Assembly: GCF_017255185.1 (NCBI RefSeq)
Contig: NZ_JAFKCZ010000014.1
Location: forward strand, 1-64,000
Source of the DNA: Parahaliea mediterranea
GTDB lineage: Bacteria; Pseudomonadota; Gammaproteobacteria; Pseudomonadales; Halieaceae
Direction: 5' to 3'
DNA: 64,000 nt
Positions 9,783 to 18,060 of the stretch are shown in pieces. Every line of letters starts with the position of its first letter. Positions within the stretch are counted from its first letter, which is position 1. Below the pieces are notes generated by a model, which ran no database searches, had not been told where the DNA came from, and worked only from the letters and a program-made list of their open reading frames with translations. A program made the translations under genes and the position numbers.

Positions 9783-9810
9783 GGTATAATCAAGTCCGCC
9801 CCTTCGCAGA

Positions 9811-10464
9811 TTGAGCAACACCGTGAACGAGTCGATCAATATCACCGCCTACAGCCTGCTGGGATTGCTGGCCAAGCGCCCCTGGTCGACCTACGAACTC
9901 GTGGCCTTCATGGAGCGCAGCGTGCTGAACTACATACTCCCGCGCACCCGCAGCCAGTTGTACAACGAGCCCAAAAAGCTGGCGCGTTTGGGGCTGGCCC
10001 ATGCCCGGGTCGCCGGCGCCGGCAGAAAGCGTACGGTGTACAGCATTACGCCCGAGGGCAGGGCTGCGCTAAAGGCCTGGCTCGCCGGCCCCGGCGGCGC
10101 GCAAAAGATGGAGTATCTCTCGCTGCTCAAGCTCTACCTGACCGACTGTCGCGATACCACGGCAGTCGGTGAGCGGCTTGCCGGCATGCGTCGGGAGGTG
10201 CTGGATACCGCGCGCGAGGCGCTGGCGCAGATCGAGCGTATTGAAAACACCGGTGTCGCGCTCGAGGACACCGCCCCCATGGCCTCCCTCGCCACGCGCC
10301 TGGCGGTGCACCACAGCAAGGCGCAGTTGGCGTGGCTGGATGAGCTGGAGAGCTACCTGGCGGATCCGCCGTCGGCGGATGCGGCGGCGGACTGGGCCAT
10401 GGGGCACTACCGGCATTCCGCGCGGCAGCTGCGGGCCCTGATCAAGCGTCACGGCGACACCTAG
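9811..10464 (+). CDS. PadR-family transcriptional regulator
   Basis: A 217-residue repressor-type protein. The N-terminal winged helix follows the PadR pattern: a YSLLGLLAKRPWSTYEL first helix, an RTRSQLYNEPKKLARLGL recognition region, and the wing RKRTVYSITPEGRAALKAWL. A C-terminal helical domain of about 110 residues should mediate dimerisation and ligand sensing. The start is uncertain: TTG at 9811 or GTG at 9823, neither with a strong ribosome binding site. The leader from the TATAAT box would be about 14 bases. The palindrome upstream suggests autoregulation and control of the divergent M20 peptidase gene. Confidence 0.85.
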   Translation: MSNTVNESINITAYSLLGLLAKRPWSTYELVAFMERSVLNYILPRTRSQLYNEPKKLARLGLAHARVAGAGRKRTVYSITPEGRAALKAWLAGPGGAQKMEYLSLLKLYLTDCRDTTAVGERLAGMRREVLDTAREALAQIERIENTGVALEDTAPMASLATRLAVHHSKAQLAWLDELESYLADPPSADAAADWAMGHYRHSARQLRALIKRHGDT

Positions 10465-10474
10465 GTTGCTGGCG

Positions 10475-11245
10475 CTATTGGCGCCGGTAGCTGCGCAACA
10501 AAAATCGCTGCTGGAACCCCAGTTGCCGGTACAGGCCCTCGCCGGCGGCGGAGGCCTGCAGCACCAGGCTGTCGGTGTCCCGCGCATGGCATTGATTCAT
10601 CAGGGCCTGCATCAACGCCCTGGCGACTCCCCGGCCGCGCTGCGCCGCGGGAACCCCGACCTGGTGCATCCCCACGGTCCCGCCGGTGCGAAACAGCAGG
10701 GCGGTGGCGACGGCCTCGCCCTTGTCTTCGGCCAGCCACAGGCTGGCGCGATCATCCCGGGCCAGCCGGGCCATGACCCCGCTGTCGATGGGGTAGCCGA
10801 AGGCCTCGCTGCACAGCTGCGTCCACCGGTTCAACTCGTCATCCGACAGGGCCGGGCGCAGGGCCAGGGAACTGGCGGGAAATACCGGCCACTGGCGCAG
10901 GTGCATGGCTCGCTGCTCCAGCGCGACGGTGTAGCCCAGTTGGCGCAGGCTTTGCTCCAGGGCTGAACCTGCCTTGTCGGCGCGCCAGACCGGCACCATC
11001 GCCCGCGGGGGCAGCGCCGCGAGGGCATCGTGCAGCTGCACTGTCGGTTGTGGGGGCCGCCGCCAGTCGAACCAGAAGCGGTGCGGCCAGCCGGTGCAGG
11101 CGTGCAGGCCGGGCAGGGTGTCGTCGAGGGCCGTGGCGCCCATGGCGTGCCACAGCGCGGTCAGGTTGTCGATATTGGCCGTGTCCAGTGACGCATCCAT
11201 TGTCGGGTCCGGTTGCGGGCCGTCGTTTGTCCAGTTCGAATTCAT
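10475..11245 (-). CDS. GNAT acetyltransferase with an N-terminal extension
   Basis: A 256-residue protein. Residues 1-130 are a divergent GNAT-like half and residues 130-256 form a clear GNAT domain: the acetyl-CoA loop AAQRGRGVARAL, then a strand and helix ending in LYRQLGFQQRF. Acceptor specificity cannot be read from the sequence. It is the third gene of a compact minus-strand operon (nitroreductase, DMT transporter, this gene) and starts only three bases after the transporter stop. This suggests a shared job, perhaps detoxifying or exporting a nitrogenous compound (inference). Confidence 0.82.
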   Translation of the reverse strand: MNSNWTNDGPQPDPTMDASLDTANIDNLTALWHAMGATALDDTLPGLHACTGWPHRFWFDWRRPPQPTVQLHDALAALPPRAMVPVWRADKAGSALEQSLRQLGYTVALEQRAMHLRQWPVFPASSLALRPALSDDELNRWTQLCSEAFGYPIDSGVMARLARDDRASLWLAEDKGEAVATALLFRTGGTVGMHQVGVPAAQRGRGVARALMQALMNQCHARDTDSLVLQASAAGEGLYRQLGFQQRFLLRSYRRQ

Positions 11246-11248
11246 CGC

Positions 11249-11689
11249 TCACTTCCAGTTGATCAATAGGATACCCAGGCCCAGGCTCGCCACGCCAACG
11301 GCGCGGGTGGCATTCAATGTCCGGACCGGCAGGTCGAACCAGCCGTAGTGGCTGGCGGCGACGGCCACCAGGATCTGGCCGGTCAGGGCGAAGGACATCA
11401 TCGGCCCCACGCCCATGCGGGGAATCAGGAAATAGAAGAGCCCCACACCGAAGGTACTGAGCAGGCCGCCGCACCAGAGGTAGGGGGGCACGGCTCGCAG
11501 GGACGCCAGTGAAGGATAGTCCCGGGTGGAGGCCAGCACCGCCGCCACCGCCACCAGGCAGCTAACCGCGAAGGCCACGGCGGTACCCAGCAGTGAGTTG
11601 CGCAACTGCACGCCCAATTGCGCATTCATACTGGCCTGTATGGCGATGGCCGCGCCCGCCGCCAGGGCCAGGCTCCCGAGACCGAGCAC
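11249..11689 (-). CDS. DMT-superfamily transporter, DUF606/YdcZ type
   Basis: A 146-residue protein with five hydrophobic segments. It is the half-size form typical of DUF606 members of the drug/metabolite transporter superfamily: GAAIAIQASMNAQLG at the N-terminus and YLWCGGLLSTFGVG in the middle. Short proteins of this kind work as dimers. The substrate is not known. The start codon lies one base after the nitroreductase stop, so translation is probably coupled. Confidence 0.85.
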   Translation of the reverse strand: MLGLGSLALAAGAAIAIQASMNAQLGVQLRNSLLGTAVAFAVSCLVAVAAVLASTRDYPSLASLRAVPPYLWCGGLLSTFGVGLFYFLIPRMGVGPMMSFALTGQILVAVAASHYGWFDLPVRTLNATRAVGVASLGLGILLINWK

Positions 11690-11690
11690 G

Positions 11691-12317
11691 CTACACCACC
11701 TTCAGGAAGTCGGCGTAGCTCGTGCGTACCTTGCCCATTTCAGCTGTTGCGTCCCGCGGGTGGCGGCGTCCCAGCGCGCACAGGGCCACGGCGGTCAATC
11801 CCTGGTCCGGCAGTTTCAGCACCGCATCAAAGCCCGCGCTGTCAAATCCGGTCATGGGGCAGCTGTCGATCCCCATGACCGCCGCGGCGGCCAGCAGGGT
11901 GCCGAGGGCGATGAAGGCCTGCTCCCTGGCCCAGGCGAGGCGCTGGGCCAGGCTCATTTCCGCGAGCACGCCGTTAACGTGTTCCGCCATGCCCGCGCGG
12001 GCTTGCGGGGCGAGCGCGCGCACCGCCTTCAGTTGCCGCATATAGCGCTCGACGCTGGCTGCCCCTGGCGCCGTTTCCGCCGCCAGCACCAGCAGGTGCG
12101 AGCAGTGCACGACCTTGTCCTGGCCCATGGCATGGGGCAGCAGGCGCTCGCGGGTTTGCCGCGAATCCACGCGGATCAGCCGGTAGGGTTGCAGGCCGAA
12201 GGCCGAGGCGCTCAGCCGGGTGGCGTCGATCAGGTCGTATACGTCCTGCTCCGCCAGGCGTTCGTCGTTGAACTGGCGCACCGCGTAGCGCCATTGCATT
12301 GCCGGTAGTAGTTGCAT
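11691..12317 (-). CDS. Nitroreductase-family FMN oxidoreductase
   Basis: A 208-residue nitroreductase fold protein. The FMN-binding MQWRYAVRQFND start and LSASAFGLQPYRLIRV segment are typical of the NfsB-like group that reduces nitro groups or quinones with NAD(P)H. The acidic/cysteine segment GIDSCPMTGFD is the usual C-terminal FMN contact. The ATG at 12317 is preceded by AGGAGAGG and was preferred over a start 24 bases upstream. It heads a three-gene operon, with a Crp-type regulator gene just upstream in the same direction. Confidence 0.9.
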   Translation of the reverse strand: MQLLPAMQWRYAVRQFNDERLAEQDVYDLIDATRLSASAFGLQPYRLIRVDSRQTRERLLPHAMGQDKVVHCSHLLVLAAETAPGAASVERYMRQLKAVRALAPQARAGMAEHVNGVLAEMSLAQRLAWAREQAFIALGTLLAAAAVMGIDSCPMTGFDSAGFDAVLKLPDQGLTAVALCALGRRHPRDATAEMGKVRTSYADFLKVV

Positions 12318-12406
12318 GGTTCCTCTCCTGTAGGTAGCCAACCGGTTTCACTGGCGAGCCAGTCTAGGGGCTGGCGGCGGGGAGGGCATTTACATAGGTT
12401 GATGGA

Positions 12407-13060
12407 TCACATTTTTTTGCGAATGCGGCTGAGCTGGGTGGGCGTGATCCCCAGGTGGGAGGCAATGTGGTACTGGGGCAGCCGCGTGGCCAGCTCGGGG
12501 TACTCCCGGAGAAAGCGCCGGTAGCGGGCGCCGGCATCTTCCTGCACCAGGGAGACCTCCCTGGCGTCCTTGTCCAACAGCCAATGCCGTTCCAGATAGT
12601 GGATATGGAACAGCTTGAGATCCTCGCGCTCAACAAGCAGTTGCCGAAAGCCCCCGTGGTCGATCTCGACTATCGCGGAGTCCTCGAGTGCGTCGATGCA
12701 AAAGCGCGAGGGTTCCCTGCGCAGCAGGGCGGTCATGGAGCCCGGAAAACGGCCCTCGGTGAAAAAATGCTTGTTGTATTCAGTGCCTTTCTCGTCGATG
12801 ACGTAGACCCGGAGCACGCCGGTGTGCACATAGGCGTAGGTCGTCGGCACCTCGCCGAGGGGGTAGAGCACTTCGTGCCTGGCCAGTTCCCGATAGCGGC
12901 AGCATTCGCGGAAGGCCGACCAGGTGGCCTCACTTAGGGGGTGGTAGCTGTCCAGGGTGTGGCGCAGGCTGGCAAAGGCCTCGGTTGCAGCGTTTTTCGC
13001 GGGGCTTGTCACCGTTTCGTACTCGCGCATGTTCGAAAGAAAGAGCGTTCCCGCGCCCAT
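12407..13060 (-). CDS. Crp/Fnr-family transcriptional regulator
   Basis: A 217-residue protein with an N-terminal cyclic-nucleotide-binding-like beta roll (about residues 40-150: HEVLYPLGEVPTTYAYVHTGVLRVYV) and a C-terminal winged helix ending HIASHLGITPTQLSRIRKK. The Fnr cysteine cluster is absent, so it is not an oxygen-sensing Fnr. The pattern resembles the Crp-like proteins found beside nitroreductase or oxidoreductase genes. Its stop is 90 bases upstream of the nitroreductase start, so it may control that operon. GGAG lies four bases before the chosen ATG. Confidence 0.85.
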   Translation of the reverse strand: MGAGTLFLSNMREYETVTSPAKNAATEAFASLRHTLDSYHPLSEATWSAFRECCRYRELARHEVLYPLGEVPTTYAYVHTGVLRVYVIDEKGTEYNKHFFTEGRFPGSMTALLRREPSRFCIDALEDSAIVEIDHGGFRQLLVEREDLKLFHIHYLERHWLLDKDAREVSLVQEDAGARYRRFLREYPELATRLPQYHIASHLGITPTQLSRIRKKM

Positions 13061-13172
13061 AGTACTCCAATACCGCTCGTGGCCTCACCGGCCCAGGGGC
13101 TGGCCGATCCCCATCGCGAGATACCAATGAGCAGCTCTGGGAACAAACCGGCGCTACACCGTGAGTAGCCTG

Positions 13173-13769
13173 CTACCGCGTGGTTCCGCTCCCGCCCTGG
13201 ATGCCACCGGTCAGGGCAATGCGCATACCCTCTTCAACACTGATATCCAGCGGCTTCAGGCGCCGGGATTCCAGATACAGCGTATACCCGCCGATCTGGT
13301 AGCTCATGGGGAGATACACCGCAACCATCTCTTCGCTGGAATCCGGGAACAAGTTCGCGGCGGTTTGCCGTCCGGTGATAAAACCGATCAGGTGCGTGTT
13401 GTCCTGGATTTCCACCAGTACCACCGACTCGGCATTCTGTCGCTCGCCGGGGGCGAACATGCGCATGAAATCCTTAATGGCGCCAAACACCGATTTGATC
13501 AGCGGCGTGCGGCCGAGCAGGGCCTCGCCCATGCGAAACAGGTGGCGGATGATGTAGACCTTGACCAGGATGCCGACCAGGACCAGCGCCAGGAACGCCG
13601 ACAGCACGCCCATGCCCTGGAAATACCAGGCCTCGGGTATCAGCAGCAACAAGACCTTGCCGGCGACGGATTCCATGGTGTGCAACAGCCAGTAGACCAG
13701 GTAGATCGTCAGGGCGACGGGCAGTACCGCGGCCAGGCCCTGCAATGCCAGCGTGAAGATGCGTTTCAT
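13173..13769 (-). CDS. DUF502 membrane protein
   Basis: A 198-residue protein with two membrane helices near residues 5-30 and 50-75. A soluble domain follows, in which the DUF502 pattern is clear (PLIKSVFGAIKDFMRMF, then VALVEI-like and GFITG strands and VYLPMSYQIGGYTLYL). The family is widespread, and no biochemical function is established. GGAG lies five bases upstream of the ATG. It stands alone between the Crp-type regulator and the di-haem peroxidase gene. Confidence 0.85.
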   Translation of the reverse strand: MKRIFTLALQGLAAVLPVALTIYLVYWLLHTMESVAGKVLLLLIPEAWYFQGMGVLSAFLALVLVGILVKVYIIRHLFRMGEALLGRTPLIKSVFGAIKDFMRMFAPGERQNAESVVLVEIQDNTHLIGFITGRQTAANLFPDSSEEMVAVYLPMSYQIGGYTLYLESRRLKPLDISVEEGMRIALTGGIQGGSGTTR

Positions 13770-13831
13770 GTGCGCTCCGCTATGGGGTGGAAGCGGGCAG
13801 TGTAGCGTATCCGGCGATTGGGCGATGCGTG

Positions 13832-14944
13832 CTAGGGGGCTGGCGCCCGTGGGGGCAGTTGCGGCACGACAATGTCGTCGTCGCTGTCGAGCGCTTCCAG
13901 GAAGTGCAGCAGGTCATTGATTTCCGACGTGTCCAGGTGCAAGGGTTGCATGTGGCTCGACAGGCTGGGCCGCTGCTGGAATCCCTGGTTGTAGTGCTCC
14001 AGCACCTGGCGCAGGGTGGCGATAGAACCGTCGTGCATATAGGGTGCGCGCAGCGTGATATTGCGCAGCCCCGGTGTTTTAAAGGCAAAGCGGTCGCTTT
14101 CCTGCCGGGTGAACATAAAACGCCCGACATCCTCGCCCGCCGGCAGGCCGATGTCGTGAAACTGCCCGTCGCTGAAATTCCAGCCGGAATGACAGCTGTC
14201 GCAACGGGCCTTGCCGACAAAGAGCGCGAAGCCCCGTTTGGCGGTGTCATCCAGGGCACTGTCGTCGCCGGCCACCCAGCGGTCGAAGGCGGTTTCGCCG
14301 GTGACGACGGTGCGCTCAAAGGTGGCGATGGCGGCGGAGACCGTGATCAGGCTGATGCCGCGCCCGGGAAAGAGCGCCGCGAAGGCCTCGGCGTAGGCGG
14401 GTACCGCGGCCAGTTCTTCCGCCAGCGCGCGCACATCCTGCGCCATCTCGTCGTGGGCAGTGAGGGGGAACCACACCTGCGATTCCAGCGTCGGCGTGCG
14501 CCCGTCCCACAGCAGCGCGGGCGCCCAGGCCAGGTTGTGGATGGTCGGTGTGTGGCGCCTGTGCCGCGCCGAATCGGTGCCCAGGGCGGTGGCGCGCCCG
14601 TCCTCCCAGCCCAGGGCGGGCTGGTGGCAGGTTGCGCAGCTGATGTCGTTGTCGCGGGACAGCCGGGGGTCGAAGAACAGCTGTCGTCCCAGCTCGGCCC
14701 TGGCCTCGCTGTAGGGGTTGTTGGCGGGGTGGGGGATGGTGGCGGGGCGCTGGAAGCGCTGGCGCGCCGCGCTGGTGGCTTCACAGCCGGGTTCTGTCTC
14801 GTTACACGGCGTCTCGTTACACGGCGTCCCGTTACAGGGCGCCGCCGCGATGGCTTGCGCAAGGCAGGCGGTGGCGATTGCCAACAGGCACCTGGCCGAC
14901 AGTGTACTGGATTTCAACGGCGAACCCTTGTTGAATAGGCCCAT
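13832..14944 (-). CDS. Di-haem cytochrome c peroxidase/MauG-family protein, exported
   Basis: A 370-residue periplasmic protein of the CcpA/MauG superfamily. It has a signal peptide (about residues 1-33), two c-type haem motifs (CATCH in the N-terminal domain and CDSCH in the C-terminal domain), and the RAPYMHDGSIATLRQVLEHYN segment typical of the family. Just after the signal peptide it carries a small cysteine-rich tandem repeat (CN-x-TP three times) encoded by 15-base DNA repeats near 14796-14842. Starts at 14956 and 14965 are also possible; 14944 follows GGGG at a fair distance. It may reduce peroxide or oxidise a protein partner. Confidence 0.85.
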   Translation of the reverse strand: MGLFNKGSPLKSSTLSARCLLAIATACLAQAIAAAPCNGTPCNETPCNETEPGCEATSAARQRFQRPATIPHPANNPYSEARAELGRQLFFDPRLSRDNDISCATCHQPALGWEDGRATALGTDSARHRRHTPTIHNLAWAPALLWDGRTPTLESQVWFPLTAHDEMAQDVRALAEELAAVPAYAEAFAALFPGRGISLITVSAAIATFERTVVTGETAFDRWVAGDDSALDDTAKRGFALFVGKARCDSCHSGWNFSDGQFHDIGLPAGEDVGRFMFTRQESDRFAFKTPGLRNITLRAPYMHDGSIATLRQVLEHYNQGFQQRPSLSSHMQPLHLDTSEINDLLHFLEALDSDDDIVVPQLPPRAPAP

Positions 14945-14977
14945 GTAAAACCCCATTGATAGCATGTCCGCCCGCCT

Positions 14978-16036
14978 ATGACTACCTGCGAAACCTTTTG
15001 CCGGCAACTGGCCATTACCCACCCCATCATTCAGGCCCCCATGGTCGGCGTGTCCACACCGGCGCTGGCGGCGGCGGTCAGCAATGCCGGCGGCCTGGGC
15101 TCGATCGGTATCGGCGCCAGCGCCCCGGCGGCGGCGCGCGAGATGATTCGCGCCACGCGGGCGCTGACCGACCGCCCCTTCAACGTGAATGTGTTTTGCC
15201 ACCAGGGCGCCGTGTCCCGCCCGGAGGTGGAGCGGGCCTGGCTGGCGCACCTTGCGCCGCGTTTCGCCGAGTTTGGCGCCAGGCCACCGGCGACGCTGGC
15301 CGAGATCTATCCTGGCTTTGCGCAAGCGCCCGAGTTGTTGGACGTGGTGTTGGCGGAGAAGCCGGCGGTGCTAAGTTGCCATTTTGGCCTGCCGCCGAAG
15401 GACACCGTGGAGGCCCTGCGGGGCGCGGGTATTGCGGTGTGGGCCTGCGTCACCAGCGTGCGGGAGCTGGCGCTCGCGCGGGCGTGCGGCGTCGACGCGG
15501 TGATCGCCCAGGGCGTGGAAGCCGGTGGGCACCGCGGCGTCTTCGACCCCTGGCGGGAAGACGATCAGCTGGGCACCTTCGCGCTGGTGAGGCAATTGAG
15601 CCGGGACGCCGAACTGCCGGTGATTGCCGCCGGGGGCATCATGGATGGCGCGGGCATGCGCGCCGCCATGGATTTGGGAGCGGCGGCGGTCCAGCTGGGT
15701 ACCGCCTTCATACTGTGCCCTGAATCCGCGGCCAACGCGGCCTATCGACGCAACCTCCAGGGTCCGCTGGCCAGCCGCACCCGTATCACCAGCAATATCT
15801 CCGGGCGCCCCGCGCGCGGACTGCCCAACCGTTTCTACGCCGAGCTTGACGCTGGCGCGCCCACGGTGCCGGATTACCCCATTGCCTACGACGCCGGCAA
15901 GGCCCTCGGCGCCGCGGCTGCCGCGGCCGGCTGCGAGGATTTTGCCGTGCAGTGGGCGGGGCAGGGGGCGCCCCTGGCGCGGGACCTGCCGGCGGCGGAG
16001 CTGGTGCGGCGGTTGGTTGCGGAGTGGCGTCGCTGA
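14978..16036 (+). CDS. Nitronate monooxygenase
   Basis: A 352-residue FMN-dependent enzyme of the nitronate monooxygenase (2-nitropropane dioxygenase) family, which oxidises alkyl nitronates to carbonyl compounds and nitrite. The N-terminal [26 protein letters not shown] signature is complete in the sequence, as are the FMN phosphate-binding GVEAGGHRG and [22 protein letters not shown] segments. It is divergent from the di-haem peroxidase gene across 33 bases, so the two share one promoter region. With the nitroreductase at 12 kb, this makes a second enzyme for nitro compounds in the area. Confidence 0.9.
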   Translation: MTTCETFCRQLAITHPIIQAPMVGVSTPALAAAVSNAGGLGSIGIGASAPAAAREMIRATRALTDRPFNVNVFCHQGAVSRPEVERAWLAHLAPRFAEFGARPPATLAEIYPGFAQAPELLDVVLAEKPAVLSCHFGLPPKDTVEALRGAGIAVWACVTSVRELALARACGVDAVIAQGVEAGGHRGVFDPWREDDQLGTFALVRQLSRDAELPVIAAGGIMDGAGMRAAMDLGAAAVQLGTAFILCPESAANAAYRRNLQGPLASRTRITSNISGRPARGLPNRFYAELDAGAPTVPDYPIAYDAGKALGAAAAAAGCEDFAVQWAGQGAPLARDLPAAELVRRLVAEWRR

Positions 16037-16081
16037 ATGGCGGCCGAAACCAGGGGCCTGGCAGTTTCGTGAACGCCTGGG

Positions 16082-16657
16082 TTAACGCAGCGCGGAGAGC
16101 GCCTTCAGCGCCGCCTGATCTTCGTCGCTCAGGGGTACCGGTTCGCAACGCGGGTCGGTTTTCTGAATCGCCCTGAGCATTGCGGGTGTCAGGGGAATGG
16201 GGTCGCAGCCGTGGTTCTGCTCGCAGATCAGGTCCCACTGGGGCTCGGCCTTGACGTGGCAGGCCAGGCAATTGCCGCCGAAGCGATTGACCACATTGGC
16301 AAAGCCGTGGGCGCGGATCGTCGAGCCGGCTTCGGAGACGTCCAGCTCGAAGAACTCCCAGTCGTTGGTCACCGGGCTGAAGCCCGCCTCGCGCTTGACC
16401 ATCACCTCGGTGGGAACCAGTTGCACCACGGAGCCGGCGGGGTAGCGCTTGCCTTCGGGGTCATTGGCCACCGCCAGGGTGGCGTCAAGATCGCCCTTGA
16501 GGTTGTCCACGAAAAAGCCCCTTACCGGGGTCATGTCGCGGATGCAGCTGAAGCTCTCCTCGGAGATGCCGCCATCATCGGCAATGGCCTGCGCCGACAG
16601 CGCGGCGGCGGCGAGCACGGCCGCGGTGCGGCGCAGAAGGGAAAACGGTTGTTTCAT
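16082..16657 (-). CDS. Monohaem c-type cytochrome, P460-like
   Basis: A 191-residue exported protein. It has a signal peptide to about residue 26 (AQAIA) and a single haem motif CLACH near residue 130. The order of elements (PAGSVVQLVP, then NDWEFFELDVSEAG, then the haem motif) resembles cytochrome P460-family proteins. The region after the haem is cysteine-rich (C-x6-C in ICEQNHGC). P460 enzymes oxidise hydroxylamine or are of unknown role; the cross-linking lysine could not be identified here. GAGG lies six bases before the chosen ATG; an in-frame start 66 bases upstream lacks a signal peptide. Confidence 0.65.
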   Translation of the reverse strand: MKQPFSLLRRTAAVLAAAALSAQAIADDGGISEESFSCIRDMTPVRGFFVDNLKGDLDATLAVANDPEGKRYPAGSVVQLVPTEVMVKREAGFSPVTNDWEFFELDVSEAGSTIRAHGFANVVNRFGGNCLACHVKAEPQWDLICEQNHGCDPIPLTPAMLRAIQKTDPRCEPVPLSDEDQAALKALSALR

Positions 16658-16774
16658 GGAGAGCCTCGCTGAGCTGTTCGGGTCGGTTGGCGCCGGGCAC
16701 CGTGACAGTTTACGCGCATCCACGGCAAATGGATCTATCTCCGGTGCCCTGAGGCCAATGGGACCGCGAGACGC

Positions 16775-17410
16775 TTACGCGCGCAGCAACCAGGCCGATT
16801 CCATCGCCGCGGCCTTGCCTTTCAGTCCGCCGGGTACGGGCTGCCGTGCCAGTTCCGTCATCCGGTAAGCCGCGCCGTAGTGCCGGCTGACCTCGGCCCG
16901 GTCGATCGAGAAGGGCGGGCCATCCATTTGCGACTGGTCGTAGTCGAAGGTGATCAGCAGTTGCGGCGCGGCGTCGGTGATTTCGACCAGGTGCGCGCTG
17001 TAGCGCCGCCGGATGTCCGCCGGCAGGGCCACCAGGGCCGCGCGGTCGTAGACGGCCTGTACCGGGCCCAGGGTGTCGCGCCGCAGGTCGAAGATGTCGC
17101 CCACGAAGATGTCGATATTGTCCGCGCTGTAGCGTGTCAGGTTACCTGTTTGGTCAATGCGTGGTTCCAGGCCGAGTTCATCGAAAAGCTGGCGAATCGC
17201 GAGCTCGCTCAATTCCGCCCCCGCCACGCGGTAGCCGTGCTCAAGCAGCCAGGCAATGTCCCGGGTCTTGCCACACAGGGGCAGGAAGACGCGGCTGCCG
17301 CCGGCGATGTCCAGGCGCTGGAAGTGGGCCTGCAGCAAGGTATTGGGCGCGCCTTCGTGAAAGGCGATGTCTCCCTCGCGCCATTTGTGGTGCCAAAATT
17401 CAGTGTCCAT
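16775..17410 (-). CDS. tpm: Thiopurine S-methyltransferase
   Basis: A 211-residue S-adenosylmethionine-dependent methyltransferase, the usual length of bacterial TPMT. MDTEFWHHKWREGDIAFHEG at the N-terminus, then VFLPLCGKTRDIAWLLEHGY (SAM site) and YDRAALVALP are diagnostic. Bacterial members methylate thiols and also selenium and tellurium oxyanion products, giving volatile forms. The ATG at 17410 follows AGGAGCC. The gene is divergent from a MerR-type regulator, and its own promoter has the 19-bp spacer and central dyad that MerR proteins act on. Confidence 0.93.
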   Translation of the reverse strand: MDTEFWHHKWREGDIAFHEGAPNTLLQAHFQRLDIAGGSRVFLPLCGKTRDIAWLLEHGYRVAGAELSELAIRQLFDELGLEPRIDQTGNLTRYSADNIDIFVGDIFDLRRDTLGPVQAVYDRAALVALPADIRRRYSAHLVEITDAAPQLLITFDYDQSQMDGPPFSIDRAEVSRHYGAAYRMTELARQPVPGGLKGKAAAMESAWLLRA

Positions 17411-17486
17411 GGAGGCTCCTTGTAGTCGATAAAGACTGGGGCCACCGCGGGCCCGCAGATGCTTGTTGTTACTCAAGCACCCGGAT

Positions 17487-17517
17487 ATGATGCAAGTTAA
17501 AGTGCGCTTCAAGTCAA
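17487..17517 (-). promoter_or_regulatory. MerR-type promoter of tpm, 19-bp spacer with central dyad
   Basis: On the minus strand, TTGACT (17517-17512) and CATCAT (17492-17487) are separated by exactly 19 bases. A 16-base dyad, TTGAAG-CGCA-CTTTAA with one mismatch (17497-17512), fills the spacer. Over-long 19-20 bp spacers with a dyad between the two boxes are the hallmark of promoters twisted into activity by MerR-family proteins. The regulator gene is adjacent and divergent. Confidence 0.7.
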
Positions 17518-17535
17518 CCGTTGATCGTTTTTATT

Positions 17536-17925
17536 ATGGACATTGCCGAAGTCGTCAACACCTCCGGGCTGCCCGCTTCAACACTGCGGTACTATGAGGA
17601 CAAGGGGCTGATAAAGTCCAATGGGCGGGTGGGGCTGCGCCGCCAGTTCAGCGCCAATGTGCTCGAGCGCCTGGCCCTGATTAAGCTGGGCAGCCGCGTG
17701 GGTTTTTCGCTGGACGAGATGCTGGCGATGTTTACCGCGGACGGGCCGGACATCGATCGCGAGCTGCTGTCCGCCAAGGCGGAGGAGCTGGACGGGAAAA
17801 TCCGGGAGCTGACGCTGATGCGGGACGGTCTGCGCCACGCCGCGGCCTGCCGGGCGCCGAGTCATTTCGAGTGCCCGAAATTCCTGCGCATCCTGCGCTT
17901 CGCACAGCGCTGGCGCGACCGCTAG
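17536..17925 (+). CDS. MerR-family transcriptional regulator
   Basis: A 129-residue protein with the MerR N-terminal winged helix (MDIAEVVNTSGLPASTLRYYEDKGLI) and a coiled-coil dimerisation helix (about residues 75-110). Cysteines at the C-terminus (AACRAPSHFECPKF) could bind a metal or sense a thiol-reactive compound, but they do not match the CueR, ZntR or MerR metal sites. The ATG at 17536 begins directly at the conserved helix. It is divergent from tpm and probably activates it, which suggests the inducer is a toxic metalloid or electrophile (inference). Confidence 0.87.
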   Translation: MDIAEVVNTSGLPASTLRYYEDKGLIKSNGRVGLRRQFSANVLERLALIKLGSRVGFSLDEMLAMFTADGPDIDRELLSAKAEELDGKIRELTLMRDGLRHAAACRAPSHFECPKFLRILRFAQRWRDR

Positions 17926-18060
17926 CCCAAAAAGGGGTCAGAGCCCTTTTACCCGCCTTATCCGATTGCTAGCCTGAAAAAGGTCTCTGACCCCTTTTAT
18001 CAGCTAGCCTAAATAAGGGTACTGACCCCTTTTATCGACCCCTTTTATCTTTTGAGGCTA
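17921..18060. repeat. Cluster of short degenerate repeats with GACCCCTTTT cores
   Basis: Between the MerR regulator and the lysE-type gene lie four copies of a TGACCCCTTTT-like core. The first is inverted (AAAAAGGGGTCAGAG at 17930) and the others are direct (17988, 18022 and 18037 regions). GCTAGCC(T)AA spacers appear at 17921, 17968 and 18003. Motifs of this type are common in proteobacterial intergenic DNA as REP-like elements. No gene is visible in the segment. Confidence 0.6.
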
